In this document: one piece after another, positions 9,069-17,493 of the stretch
Layout of the letters: each line of letters opens with the position of its first letter
Numbering within the stretch: position 1 is the stretch's first letter
Assembly: GCA_039024435.1 (NCBI GenBank)
Contig: JBCCQH010000012.1
Coordinates: forward strand, 27,086 to 91,085
Reading direction: 5' to 3'
Length of the DNA: 64,000 nt
From: JBCCQH01 sp039024435
GTDB lineage: Bacteria > Bacteroidota > Bacteroidia > J057 > JADKCL01
Notes under the pieces: generated by a model
Seen by the model: the letters and a program-made list of their open reading frames with translations, nothing else
Database searches by the model: none
Told to the model about the DNA's origin: nothing
Translations under genes and position numbers: made by a program

Positions 9069-10343
9069 ATGCAGGGCAATTCTTCCCATCGGCGACATCG
9101 AACAGCGTACGGGATCATCGGTCTCTCCGCTTTGGTGCTGGTCCTGGCGGTCTTGAACCACGGTCCGTGGCAAAGCACCAACTCGCTTTCCCGGCTGATT
9201 TCGGTCGAACGCCTGGTCGAAAAAGGGACCTGGGCCCACGTTACGCCCACCGATAGCACCCCGTTTCCCCGGTCCATCGATGTCATCAAGGTGGGGGACC
9301 GGATTTATTCCTCCAAGCCGCCGACTTACCCCTTGCTGATGGCGGGAGAGGCGATGGTGATGAAGGCGCTGACCGGGATGGAGTTTTTTCCCCACCGCAA
9401 AGATTATCTTCGGGTGCTGTTGATCCTGAATCAGGTGATTCCTTATCTGCTGTTGTTGTGGACGGCATTTTTGCTCCTCCGCGAATGGACCCAGGATGCG
9501 TGGACGATCAATTTCATGCTATTGGCGCTGGGCTTTGGGGTGCTGCCGTTTGCTTATGCGGCGACCCTGAATAACCATACGCTCTCCGCGGCGCTGTTTT
9601 TCATTGCCTACTATCTGGTCCACCGGATCGTTCACCGGGGAGATCGGCGCTGGTGGGTGGCCGCCCTGACTGGGTTTTTGTTGGGTTTTGCGGTGTGCAT
9701 CGAATTGCCGGGTGGGGTTTTTGCGGTGGCATTTTTATTGTTGATTGCGCGCAAGAGCTACGCCCTGGCCGGTATCGCTTGCTTGGCGCTACTGTTGCCG
9801 TTTCTACCGACATTTTATGTGTACCACGAGATTTCCGGGAATTACAAACCGTTTTACCTACAGGGCCACCTCTACCGCTTTGAGGGAAGTTACTGGAGCA
9901 ATCCGGCGGGGCTGGATGCCGCCCGCCCGGATCGCCTGACCTATGTAATCCATACCTTGTTTGGATTTCGGGGGCTGTTTCTGCTGTCGCCGCTGTTCCT
10001 GTTGGTGCCGGGGGGAATTCGGCGACTCTGGCGGATGTCGGATCGGGATCGGCGCGGAGACTGGGGGGCAATCCTGGCGGGTACGCTGGCAATCATGGTT
10101 TTCGTGTGGGCGCGCACCAACAATTATGGGGGGGCCTGCGTAGGGATGCGGTGGTTCTTTCCTTTCATGCCACTGTTGCTCTTACTCGCCTGGCCGACGG
10201 TCGAGCACCTGGGCCAAAGTACGCGCGGTCGCATCGCGGCGGGGTTGCTGGGGCTGGCCGGACTGGCCTGGAGCCTGGAAGTCCTGCTCAATGACGGTTT
10301 CATCGTCGGAACCCTGGAACACAATTGGGGATGGCTGTTCTGA
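9069..10343 (+). CDS. Polytopic membrane protein, GT-C/PMT-like
   Basis: A 424-residue integral membrane protein with about ten hydrophobic segments. The first large loop, between helices 1 and 2, contains SLSRLISVERLVEKG and IYSSKPPTYPLLMAG. The KPP-Y-LL element resembles the loop of GT-C glycosyltransferases related to PMT/ArnT, which move sugars from lipid carriers outside the cytoplasmic membrane. Most GT-C enzymes carry an acidic pair in that loop; here only isolated acidic residues are seen, so the activity is uncertain. The neighbours do not define a pathway. Confidence 0.6.
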   Translation: MQGNSSHRRHRTAYGIIGLSALVLVLAVLNHGPWQSTNSLSRLISVERLVEKGTWAHVTPTDSTPFPRSIDVIKVGDRIYSSKPPTYPLLMAGEAMVMKALTGMEFFPHRKDYLRVLLILNQVIPYLLLLWTAFLLLREWTQDAWTINFMLLALGFGVLPFAYAATLNNHTLSAALFFIAYYLVHRIVHRGDRRWWVAALTGFLLGFAVCIELPGGVFAVAFLLLIARKSYALAGIACLALLLPFLPTFYVYHEISGNYKPFYLQGHLYRFEGSYWSNPAGLDAARPDRLTYVIHTLFGFRGLFLLSPLFLLVPGGIRRLWRMSDRDRRGDWGAILAGTLAIMVFVWARTNNYGGACVGMRWFFPFMPLLLLLAWPTVEHLGQSTRGRIAAGLLGLAGLAWSLEVLLNDGFIVGTLEHNWGWLF

Positions 10344-10758
10344 TTTCGGCGGCGCGGGCGGAGCCTGTTATTGTCGCGGTTGGGAAAGTCCTCGCCTCCG
10401 CCCGGGGTACGGTGGGTTTTGGATACGTCACGTAAACGGCAAATTTTTGTGTAGCGTAGCGCCACCCACACCACAGCACCCGGAAATTTTTCGGTACAAC
10501 GCTAACTGAGAGGCGGTTTAAATTTAATTCTGCGATTTTGCTAGGGCCTCTTTTCCGCCCCTCTTTAGCTATTTTCTCGCCCATAGCTCGGGCTATGGAC
10601 GCCAAAATGAGTTTCGATGGACAAAAAAATCTGCGCTAGCAAATTTCACCAACCAATTACAAAGCGCCTCTGAAGCAAAATTATCGGCCGTCCGGACGGC
10701 ACGACTGGCTTTTTGATTGTGGTCAATTTTGGTAACTTTCCCGGCCTAAAAACTTTCC
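10344..10758. other. Non-coding stretch with nested inverted repeats
   Basis: No gene seen. It contains a large hairpin with GGGCGGAG (10356-10363) and CTCCGCCC (10396-10403), the nested inverted-repeat element at 10508-10672, and a perfect 14-bp palindrome GCCGTCCGGACGGC near 10687. A TAACTTTC element near 10731 is the likely promoter region for the DUF4271 gene at 10759. Confidence 0.55.
10508..10672. repeat. Small inverted-repeat element (MITE-like or structured RNA)
   Basis: The outer arms AGAGGCGGTTT (near 10510) and AAAGCGCCTCT (near 10660) are complementary at 10 of 11 positions. Inside them TTTGCTAG pairs with CTAGCAAA, giving imperfect arms of about 36 nt. In the middle, CCATAGC TCGG GCTATGG (about 10581-10598) forms a perfect 7-bp hairpin. 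The size of about 165 bp and the ends suggest a miniature mobile element or a structured RNA. No second copy was found in this window. Confidence 0.4.
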
Positions 10759-12354
10759 ATGCTGCGAGGTGCCACGTGTTTTTTCCGGATCGATGCCAAC
10801 AGGTGGGCGCACCTTATGTTCGCGCTGTGTTTTCTCTTGGGAGGGAACCCTGCCGCATTGGCCACAACTTTCACTCCGAGTGATTTGACCCGGGGCCTTT
10901 CCCCCGTGCTCGACCTTACCGGGGAGTGGATCGATCTGGATCAGGGGCGGATTCAAGTTCCCTTTTGTGATGCGGAAAGTGGACGCCGCGATTTGGGGCG
11001 CAATTTTGATCTGCAGGACTACGCGGCACTTCCGGATACCTTGTACTTATATTTCGGTGGTGTGGCCTGGACTGCCGAGTTGCGCCTGAATGATGCCCTG
11101 TTAAAGGTCACCGAAGATCCTTTTCGGGAACAGTTGATCCCGTTGCAAAAGGCGTTGCTGCGGCCTCGGGGAAATCGGATCACGGCGGTTTTGCGTCAGG
11201 AAGGCCCCGAGCGGCGGTTTGCTCCCCGGCACTTCGTCGGGATTTTTCGCGACGTATGGTTGCTGGCGATTGATCCCGCGGTGCCTCCACCCGTCCGACT
11301 GCAATTCGTGGACCAGGCTTCTCGGGCGGTAGTAATCGCCCCTTGGACTGCGGAGCGGGGGTTTCTGGCGGATACGGTGGCCTTGCACCGGAGCTTGGAG
11401 GGGCTGTTTGCTTATCCCTACGATGCCGCAATCTATCTGCCCTTTGCCCCCTCGGCGCGGGGGCGAGAAATATTGGCGGAGAGCGGACGGGCGGTGCTCA
11501 CCGATCTGAGCGGAGCAGACAGCGTTTGTTTTTACAATGCCTATCCCATCGGGGCCAATGTCGGGGATTTTTCCCGGCGATTTTGGCGGGATACCGCGGG
11601 ACGCCCGACTGCGATCTACGGAACCTATCTGGAGCCCTCGGTGCTCGAGATGCAGCAAATCCGCCCGCCGGACAAGTTGGCGCTGCTGATCCTATTGCTG
11701 ATTCCGGTCGCCCTTCTGCTGTTGTTGAAGCTGGTGCTGCCGCGCGTCTACGGCACGCTGCCGGAATATTTGACCAAAACCAAAATCTACCTTGAACTGA
11801 TCGCCGGGGCGAAATTCCTCAAGGATGAACAGCGCTTGCTCATGAATGGAATGCGGATGATCATGCTTGCGGTGATGGTCAGTCTCTACCTCTATTATGT
11901 GGGCCTGTTCGGCACCTGGGACAAGCTCAATCTGCTCTCCGATGAAAGCTTTCTGTACCATTATTTCAGCGGAAGCTCCCCGAGCTTATACGAAATTTTT
12001 CTGAAATCACTGCTGGTAGTATTCGGATTGAATTTTGTGAAGTACATTTTTTTAAACCTGACCGGGGGAATCTTTCGGGTGCTGGGATTCTCTTCCATGG
12101 TCCAAAATCTTGACATATTTTCCGCCTTTCCTTTGAACCTGTTGCCCCTGGCCCCGGCTGCAGTGATCTTTTTTGTCGATATCCGGGCGGGGACGGTACT
12201 GCTTTTGGTGTGGAACATTGTGATTCTGATCTACTTGTTCCGGCGTTTGGTGCTCATCTACGGCGGGTTGACGAAGCTTTTCCAATTTTCAACCGGCTTA
12301 AAATTTTTATATATTTGCAGCCTTGAAATCGCACCGTGGGTATTTCTGATCTAA
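10759..12354 (+). CDS. DUF4271 membrane protein with secreted beta-rich N-terminal domain
   Basis: A 531-residue protein. A signal or anchor helix (near residues 15-36) is followed by about 250 residues of beta-rich, extracytoplasmic sequence. Its segment YFGGVAWTAELRLNDALL and the later RDVWLLAID resemble the jelly-roll sugar-binding domains at the N-terminus of GH2 enzymes. From about residue 305 it is a multi-span membrane domain of the DUF4271 type (LVLPRVYGTLPEYLTKTK, about six helices). DUF4271 proteins typically sit beside uroporphyrinogen-III synthase in Bacteroidota, as they do here with hemC between. A role linked to haem synthesis is suggested only by that conserved neighbourhood. 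Confidence 0.65.
   Translation: MLRGATCFFRIDANRWAHLMFALCFLLGGNPAALATTFTPSDLTRGLSPVLDLTGEWIDLDQGRIQVPFCDAESGRRDLGRNFDLQDYAALPDTLYLYFGGVAWTAELRLNDALLKVTEDPFREQLIPLQKALLRPRGNRITAVLRQEGPERRFAPRHFVGIFRDVWLLAIDPAVPPPVRLQFVDQASRAVVIAPWTAERGFLADTVALHRSLEGLFAYPYDAAIYLPFAPSARGREILAESGRAVLTDLSGADSVCFYNAYPIGANVGDFSRRFWRDTAGRPTAIYGTYLEPSVLEMQQIRPPDKLALLILLLIPVALLLLLKLVLPRVYGTLPEYLTKTKIYLELIAGAKFLKDEQRLLMNGMRMIMLAVMVSLYLYYVGLFGTWDKLNLLSDESFLYHYFSGSSPSLYEIFLKSLLVVFGLNFVKYIFLNLTGGIFRVLGFSSMVQNLDIFSAFPLNLLPLAPAAVIFFVDIRAGTVLLLVWNIVILIYLFRRLVLIYGGLTKLFQFSTGLKFLYICSLEIAPWVFLI
12310..12317 (+). promoter_or_regulatory. -7 element (TATATTTG) ahead of hemC
   Basis: An exact TAnnTTTG match inside the 3' end of the DUF4271 gene, 49 nt before the hemC ATG. 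No convincing -33 TTG at the right distance, so hemC may also be read through from upstream. Confidence 0.4.
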
Positions 12355-12366
12355 TCACCTCTCTCA

Positions 12367-13281
12367 ATGGGCATAAGTATCGGAACCAGAGGCAGTAAAT
12401 TGGCATTGTGGCAGACCAATCATGTGAAGTCGCTGCTCGAAGCCCAAGGACACCATGTGGAGGTTAGAATTTACAAGACCACGGGCGACATTCAGCAAGA
12501 CCGTCCATTGCACCTGATCGGAGAAAAGGGACTTTTCACCAAAGCCCTCGATGAAGGATTGCTCAATGGCGAAGTCGACATCGCCGTTCACAGTTCCAAA
12601 GACATTCCTACCCGGCTTCCGGAGGCGCTGGAAATCTGCGCTTTCCTCGAGCGGGAAGATCCCCGAGACGTGCTGTTGGCTTTGGGGCCGGAAGTGGACC
12701 TCGACAACCACAGCCGGGAATTTACCGTGGGGACGAGTTCATTGCGTCGGATCGCCTTTGTCGGTCATTATGCGCCGCAGTTCAAGGCCAAAATTGTCCG
12801 GGGCAACGTGGACACCCGCATCCAAAAGATGGAGGACGGGCAGTACGATGCATTGATCCTGGCGTATGCGGGGGTCAAGCGGATGGGACGAATGGACCGC
12901 GTCGTGCGTAAACTCAACGTGAATACGTTTACCCCGGCGGTCGGTCAAGGGGCCATCGGTGTGATGGTACGTTCGGACAACCCGGTGGCCGCGGCAGTGC
13001 GCGAAACCCTCAATCACCAGGAAACGGAATGGGCGGTGCGGGCCGAGCGCTCGTTTTTGCGCAAGCTTGAAGGCGGATGCCACGCCCCGATATTTGCGTT
13101 GGGGACGGTGACGCTCGATACCTTGTCCCTGATGGGTGGGGTAGCGGCCGAAGACGGCAGTGTACTCTACCGGGAGAAGGTGCGCGGTCCGGTCACTTCG
13201 GCCGCCGAATTGGGCATCAATCTTGCTGAAATTGTATTAAACCAAGGAGCGAGACAGATTTTAAATGGGCAAAAAAGTTAA
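12367..13281 (+). CDS. hemC: Hydroxymethylbilane synthase (porphobilinogen deaminase)
   Basis: A 304-residue enzyme that joins four porphobilinogen molecules into hydroxymethylbilane, the linear tetrapyrrole precursor of haem. Signatures: N-terminal IGTRGSKLALWQ, the loop HSSKDIPT, GTSSLRR, IVRGNVDTRIQKM, and the dipyrromethane-cofactor cysteine in EGGCHAPI (Cys near residue 238). Its 3' end overlaps hemD by 17 nt, so translation is probably coupled. Confidence 0.95.
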   Translation: MGISIGTRGSKLALWQTNHVKSLLEAQGHHVEVRIYKTTGDIQQDRPLHLIGEKGLFTKALDEGLLNGEVDIAVHSSKDIPTRLPEALEICAFLEREDPRDVLLALGPEVDLDNHSREFTVGTSSLRRIAFVGHYAPQFKAKIVRGNVDTRIQKMEDGQYDALILAYAGVKRMGRMDRVVRKLNVNTFTPAVGQGAIGVMVRSDNPVAAAVRETLNHQETEWAVRAERSFLRKLEGGCHAPIFALGTVTLDTLSLMGGVAAEDGSVLYREKVRGPVTSAAELGINLAEIVLNQGARQILNGQKS

Positions 13282-14011
13282 AACGATTCTGATATCCCAG
13301 CCTTATCCCACGGATGAGAACTCTCCTTATTTTAAGTTGAGGGATCGGTGGGGTTTGAAAATCGATTTTCGCAAGTTCATTCAGATTCAGGGTGTTACGA
13401 CGAACGAATTTCGCAAGCAGGGCCTCAATCCGCTGGATTATTCCGCAACGATATTTACCAGCAAGTACTCGATTGACCACTATTTTCGACTTTTAAAAGA
13501 CATCAAAGTCGAGATGCCGGCGGACATGAAGTACTTCTGCGTGAGTGAGGCAACGGCCAAGTACTTGCAGAAATACATCGTTATCCGCAAGCGCAAGCTG
13601 TACGTGGGCAACCGCACTTCGCGCGATCTGATCGACGTAGTGAAGAAGCACAAAAAGGAATCGTTCATCTTTCCTTGCAGCGCCATTCACACCCGGCACC
13701 TGACCGACTGGATGGAAGAGCACAACTTCAATCTGACCAAGGCGATCATCTACAACACGGTGCCGAGCGATCTTTCGGACCTGCGCGAGGTCAAGTACGA
13801 CATGATCTGCTTTTACTCACCTTCCGGGGTGGACTCGCTGCTCAAAAACTTCCCTGACTTTGAGCAAAACGATACCGTCATTTCCGTATTTGGTCCGACG
13901 ACCGCCAAGGCGGCAACCGATGCTGGTCTGCGCATCGATATTCAGGCTCCCAAGCCGAGCATGCCTTCTATGACGGCGGCCATCGAAGGCTACCTCAAGG
14001 CCAACAATTGA
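13265..14011 (+). CDS. hemD: Uroporphyrinogen-III synthase
   Basis: A 248-residue protein of the two-domain HemD fold, which cyclises hydroxymethylbilane to uroporphyrinogen III. Sequence conservation in this family is low. Supporting segments are ILISQPYP at the start, ATIFTSKYSIDHYF, FCVSEATAKYL, and the C-terminal FYSPSGVDSLLKNFP and ISVFGPTTAKAATDAGLRIDI. The position directly after hemC, with overlapping frames, strongly supports the call. No gene follows for about 275 nt. Confidence 0.92.
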   Translation: MGKKVKTILISQPYPTDENSPYFKLRDRWGLKIDFRKFIQIQGVTTNEFRKQGLNPLDYSATIFTSKYSIDHYFRLLKDIKVEMPADMKYFCVSEATAKYLQKYIVIRKRKLYVGNRTSRDLIDVVKKHKKESFIFPCSAIHTRHLTDWMEEHNFNLTKAIIYNTVPSDLSDLREVKYDMICFYSPSGVDSLLKNFPDFEQNDTVISVFGPTTAKAATDAGLRIDIQAPKPSMPSMTAAIEGYLKANN

Positions 14012-14287
14012 CCAGCCTCACGTTTACCGATGTGGAGGAGCGAATTTCTGGTTGATTGAGCCGGGCCAGCACGCCCTTTGTGGGGGAAGATCCCGTTGCA
14101 AAAAACTGGTGGCTCCGTCACGTAAAACCCCCCTAATCAGGCCAAAAAACGGCACTTGTTACCCGGCGGAATTTGCCCTTTAGATAATGTGTTTCAGCGG
14201 TTTGAAAAGGCTGTGGGGGAACCAAAAAAATTTGTAACTTTAAATTATTATTCTCAACTTCAACACCTGAATTTACTCAAGGCATAC

Positions 14288-15271
14288 ATGAGGAGCTTAC
14301 TTTTCGGGATCATCTTGTTTGTTATGATGGCGCCTGCCGCTTTCTCGCAACAGGACCCACAATACACAATGTACATGTTCGACCGCTTTGCTCTGAACCC
14401 AGCTTACGCAGGGGCATTGGAAGCGACCAATGTTACGTTGCATGGCCGGTCCCAGTGGGTAGGAATTCCCGGGGCTCCCAATACCATGATCGCGAGTATC
14501 AACGGTTACAGTCGGAAGTTGCACGGGGGGCTGGGCGCGTTTATCGTCGCCGATGAACTCGGACCACTTACGACTTTTGGGGTGAAAGGAGCGTACTCCT
14601 TTCATTTGAACTTTAATGACAAGGCTAAACTAAATATCGGGGTCCAAGGTGGTATCTACCAGAAGACGCTCGATGGCGATTGGCAATATAACCTCGATCA
14701 GGGGCCAGATCCTTCGCTGCCCTTAGGCGGCACCAGTTTTATCCTTCCGGATATCGATGCGGGGATCTATTTCCACGTTCCACTCAAGGGGACTACTTCC
14801 ACTGCTTACCCGCAAGATGCATTCTACATCGGTGGTTCGGTTTCGCACCTCTTGGAGCCTTCAATCGAAGACCTCCTGGCGGTCGAAGATCAGGTAGCTT
14901 CCGTCTTGCCGCGCAACATTCATGCGACGGTTGGAGGTACGATCAAGCTAGATGAAAGTATTTTTCTCCAGCCAAGCGGAAGTTTCCGGATGGCTGGTCC
15001 TACAATGCAGTGGGACGTTACCGCTAATCTTTACGTGAGCCCGATGGTGTTCGGCTTGTCTTACCGCAATGCTGATTCATTTTCGGGAATCCTTGGTTTC
15101 AACGCATCCACATATTTGTTCATGGGGTACTCCTATGACTACACTGTTTCCAATTTGGGTTCGTTCACTACAGGATCTCACGAGATCATTTTGTCATACA
15201 CCTTCCCTTCGAAATTCAAGAACTTGCCTCCGCGCAAGGGTACTCGTACGAATTACACCAACGAGATTTGA
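14288..15271 (+). CDS. PorP/SprF family T9SS membrane protein
   Basis: A 327-residue outer-membrane protein. ATG 14288 is chosen because a signal peptide (MRSLLFGIILFVMMAPAAFSQ) starts there. The mature start QQDPQYTMYMFDRFALNPAYAG is the hallmark of the PorP/SprF family, followed by alternating beta-strands of a barrel and an end typical of the family (GSHEIILSYTFPSKFK). PorP/SprF proteins work with T9SS; SprF-type members help attach type B CTD cargo such as SprB. It lies directly upstream of gldK, as in many T9SS clusters. A TAACTTTA element at 14235-14242 is the likely -7 region. Confidence 0.9.
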   Translation: MRSLLFGIILFVMMAPAAFSQQDPQYTMYMFDRFALNPAYAGALEATNVTLHGRSQWVGIPGAPNTMIASINGYSRKLHGGLGAFIVADELGPLTTFGVKGAYSFHLNFNDKAKLNIGVQGGIYQKTLDGDWQYNLDQGPDPSLPLGGTSFILPDIDAGIYFHVPLKGTTSTAYPQDAFYIGGSVSHLLEPSIEDLLAVEDQVASVLPRNIHATVGGTIKLDESIFLQPSGSFRMAGPTMQWDVTANLYVSPMVFGLSYRNADSFSGILGFNASTYLFMGYSYDYTVSNLGSFTTGSHEIILSYTFPSKFKNLPPRKGTRTNYTNEI

Positions 15272-15360
15272 TTTTGAAGATTGGTTGATACGGAATTAAA
15301 GCACCGCTCTCTGTCCGTACAGGTTTCAAGGTTTACAGACCGGATTGAGAGTGAACAGAT

Positions 15361-15388
15361 TTGAAATTAAATAGGCGCATAAAGTTTG
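15361..15388 (+). promoter_or_regulatory. Candidate promoter for gldK
   Basis: TTG at 15361-15363, a 17-nt gap and AAAGTTTG at 15381-15388 (one mismatch in the TA). It lies in the 141-nt gap between porP and gldK, about 24 nt before the ATG. Confidence 0.35.
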
Positions 15389-15412
15389 CATAATACTTAG
15401 AATTAGTCTGCT

Positions 15413-16450
15413 ATGAAAAGGTTATTCTTTGTTCTCATTGCAGTTCTGACATTGGCGAGTGGTTGCGGTCTTTTCGGAGGCAAGCAGACTGGCAAGAACG
15501 GTGAATTGACGGGAGTTCTGGATCGTCCCGATTGGGATCAGCCAACTCCCTACGGCATGGTGCTGATTCCTCCGGGAAGTTTTCACATGGGTCAGAACGA
15601 TCAGGACGTGAACTACTCACAGGTAGCTCACAACAAACAAATTACGATCAGTGCATTTTACATGGACGATACTGAGATCACCAACAACGAGTATCGTCAG
15701 TTTATCGAAACCGGAATGGATACGCTGGCTGCGGATATCGCTCAGTTGGTCTACCCGGATACGATGGTTTGGATGCGCGACTTCGTGTTTGCCTACAATG
15801 AGCCCCTCACCGAAAATTATTACTGGCATCCCGCATTCGATGAGTATCCCGTAGTTGGGGTCAATTGGTATGCAGCGAGCGAATTTTGCCGTTGGAGAAC
15901 GGCTCATTACAACGCTTATCGCGAAACCATCGAAATGCCGCCGATGCCCCGTTTCCGTCTGCCAACTGAGGCAGAGTGGGAATATGCTTCCCGCGGGGGA
16001 TTTGAACACAAAATTTATCCGTGGGAAAGCCCTTACATCCGCAATTCAAAAGGATGTTTCCTCGCGAACTACAAGCCGGGCCGTGGCGACTATATCGCCG
16101 ACAACTTCGAATACACCTGCCCGGTGCGGTCTTACTGGCCGAATGACTACGGTCTCTGGTGTATGCCTGGCAACGTAGCCGAATGGGTTGAAGATGACTT
16201 TGAAGAGTCGGGCTACATTTACGCTCACGACCTGAACCCGGTCTACCGTGATCCTCGCTACAAAGCCGAAGAGCGCGTTCCGGGCGGTGCCACCATCCGG
16301 AAGGTTATTCGCGGTGGATCCTGGAAGGACATTGGTTACTTCCTCTCGTGCGGCACGCGTACTTACGAGTACGCAGATACCACCAAGTCATTCGTGGGTT
16401 TCCGTTGCGTCGTCACGCAGATTGGTCGCTCGGGTGCGGCCGCCTTCTAA
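15413..16450 (+). CDS. gldK: T9SS ring lipoprotein GldK/PorK
   Basis: A 345-residue lipoprotein (lipobox LASGC, Cys 18) with a SUMF1/formylglycine-generating-enzyme-like fold. Landmarks are GMVLIPPGSFHMG, FYMDDTEITNNEYRQF, YPVVGVNWYAASEFCRW, RLPTEAEWEYASRGG, MPGNVAEWVEDDF and IRGGSWKD. GldK and GldN form the periplasmic ring of the type IX secretion system beneath the outer membrane. The place between porP and gldL and the LYP-D-MVWMRDF insert mark it as GldK rather than a real sulfatase activator. Confidence 0.93.
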   Translation: MKRLFFVLIAVLTLASGCGLFGGKQTGKNGELTGVLDRPDWDQPTPYGMVLIPPGSFHMGQNDQDVNYSQVAHNKQITISAFYMDDTEITNNEYRQFIETGMDTLAADIAQLVYPDTMVWMRDFVFAYNEPLTENYYWHPAFDEYPVVGVNWYAASEFCRWRTAHYNAYRETIEMPPMPRFRLPTEAEWEYASRGGFEHKIYPWESPYIRNSKGCFLANYKPGRGDYIADNFEYTCPVRSYWPNDYGLWCMPGNVAEWVEDDFEESGYIYAHDLNPVYRDPRYKAEERVPGGATIRKVIRGGSWKDIGYFLSCGTRTYEYADTTKSFVGFRCVVTQIGRSGAAAF

Positions 16451-16494
16451 GTATGGCCCCTAAGTAAAAATGCAATCTAACGCTTGTGCTTGGT

Positions 16495-16511
16495 AGGCAT
16501 GCAGTATGCCT
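16495..16511 (+). other. Hairpin between gldK and gldL
   Basis: AGGCAT / ATGCCT stem of 6 bp with a 5-nt loop in the 146-nt gap, not followed by a T-run. It may stabilise the gldK message end or adjust expression between the two genes. Confidence 0.35.
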
Positions 16512-16581
16512 GGTGAGTGTAGAGTATCTGAAAGTTATACTGATTCTAGCATTGAAATCTGATAGTATTAATTCAAACACT

Positions 16582-16588
16582 AAGGAGA
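16582..16588 (+). promoter_or_regulatory. Strong Shine-Dalgarno before gldL
   Basis: AAGGAGA lies 8 nt before the gldL ATG. Purine-rich ribosome binding sites are rare elsewhere in this window, so this is notable and supports the start. Confidence 0.6.
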
Positions 16589-16596
16589 AGTAAATA

Positions 16597-17439
16597 ATGG
16601 CTAAGAAGAAAAGTTTTCTGGAGTCGCGTGGGTTCAAGATCTTCATGAAATACCTTTATGGTATTGGAGCGGCGGTCGTGATCGGCGGCGCACTCTTTAA
16701 GATCATGCACTGGAATTATGCCAACGAAATGCTGATCGCAGGCATGGGTACCGAAGTACTGGTATTCTTTGTGTCGGCGTTCGAGCCATTGCATGAAGAA
16801 CTTGATTGGGCGCGTGTCTACCCGCAGCTCGCCGACGAAAAAGCGGATCCCGATTGGGAAACGGGTATCGGTGAAGAAACCAATGAATTGAGCGCAGAAG
16901 AAGCTCTCGGTCTTGCCAGTGAAGGCATGAAAGACATTGAACTATCCCCGGAACTCTTTGAAGGACTCACGGGATCGCTGGAAGGTCTCAAAAACAACGT
17001 TGACAAGCTGGCGCAAATCGAAGACGCTACGGTCGCAACCAACCAGTATGCAGAGTCGGTGCGTTCGGCAACCGGTAAAATGGGTGAACTCAACGATGGT
17101 TACGAAAACACGGTCAGTGCCATGAACAGCTTGTCTTCGAGTGTCGGAGGGGCTGCCGAACAGGCCCACGCCTACCACGAAGAAGTTCAGAAAGTAACCA
17201 AGAACCTCGCTTCTCTGAATGCCGTTTACGAAATGGAGTTGAACGATGCGCAACAGCACATTGCGACGATCAATAAATTCTACGAAAGTCTGGGTGGAGC
17301 AATGACCAATATGGTCGAAGCATCCAAGGACGCAGAGTCGTATCGCAATGAAGTTGCGAACCTGACCAAAAACTTGCGTGACCTCAATGGAATCTACGGT
17401 GGCATGCTGGCCGCTATGGGTCGAGGAAACCAAGGATAA
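16597..17439 (+). CDS. gldL: T9SS motor protein GldL/PorL
   Basis: A 280-residue inner-membrane protein. Two transmembrane helices near residues 18-36 and 44-62 carry the family motif LYGIGAAVVIGGALFKIMHW and the conserved in-membrane glutamate of MGTEVLVFF (Glu 53), which is needed for proton-driven torque. SAFEPLHEELDWARVYPQL ends the membrane part. The rest is a long cytoplasmic coiled-coil-rich tail with many polar heptads. GldL5-GldM2 forms the T9SS and gliding motor. Confidence 0.95.
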   Translation: MAKKKSFLESRGFKIFMKYLYGIGAAVVIGGALFKIMHWNYANEMLIAGMGTEVLVFFVSAFEPLHEELDWARVYPQLADEKADPDWETGIGEETNELSAEEALGLASEGMKDIELSPELFEGLTGSLEGLKNNVDKLAQIEDATVATNQYAESVRSATGKMGELNDGYENTVSAMNSLSSSVGGAAEQAHAYHEEVQKVTKNLASLNAVYEMELNDAQQHIATINKFYESLGGAMTNMVEASKDAESYRNEVANLTKNLRDLNGIYGGMLAAMGRGNQG

Positions 17440-17493
17440 TTGTCTGATTCATAAAAAATTCTTAGCGGTATTAACAAATAAAAAAAGACAATT

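Noticed and set aside
15413..16450. Sulfatase-activating (formylglycine-generating) enzyme
   Set aside because: The SUMF1 fold is there, but the lipobox and the place in porP-gldKLMN make it GldK; the same holds for GldJ at 39883-41043.
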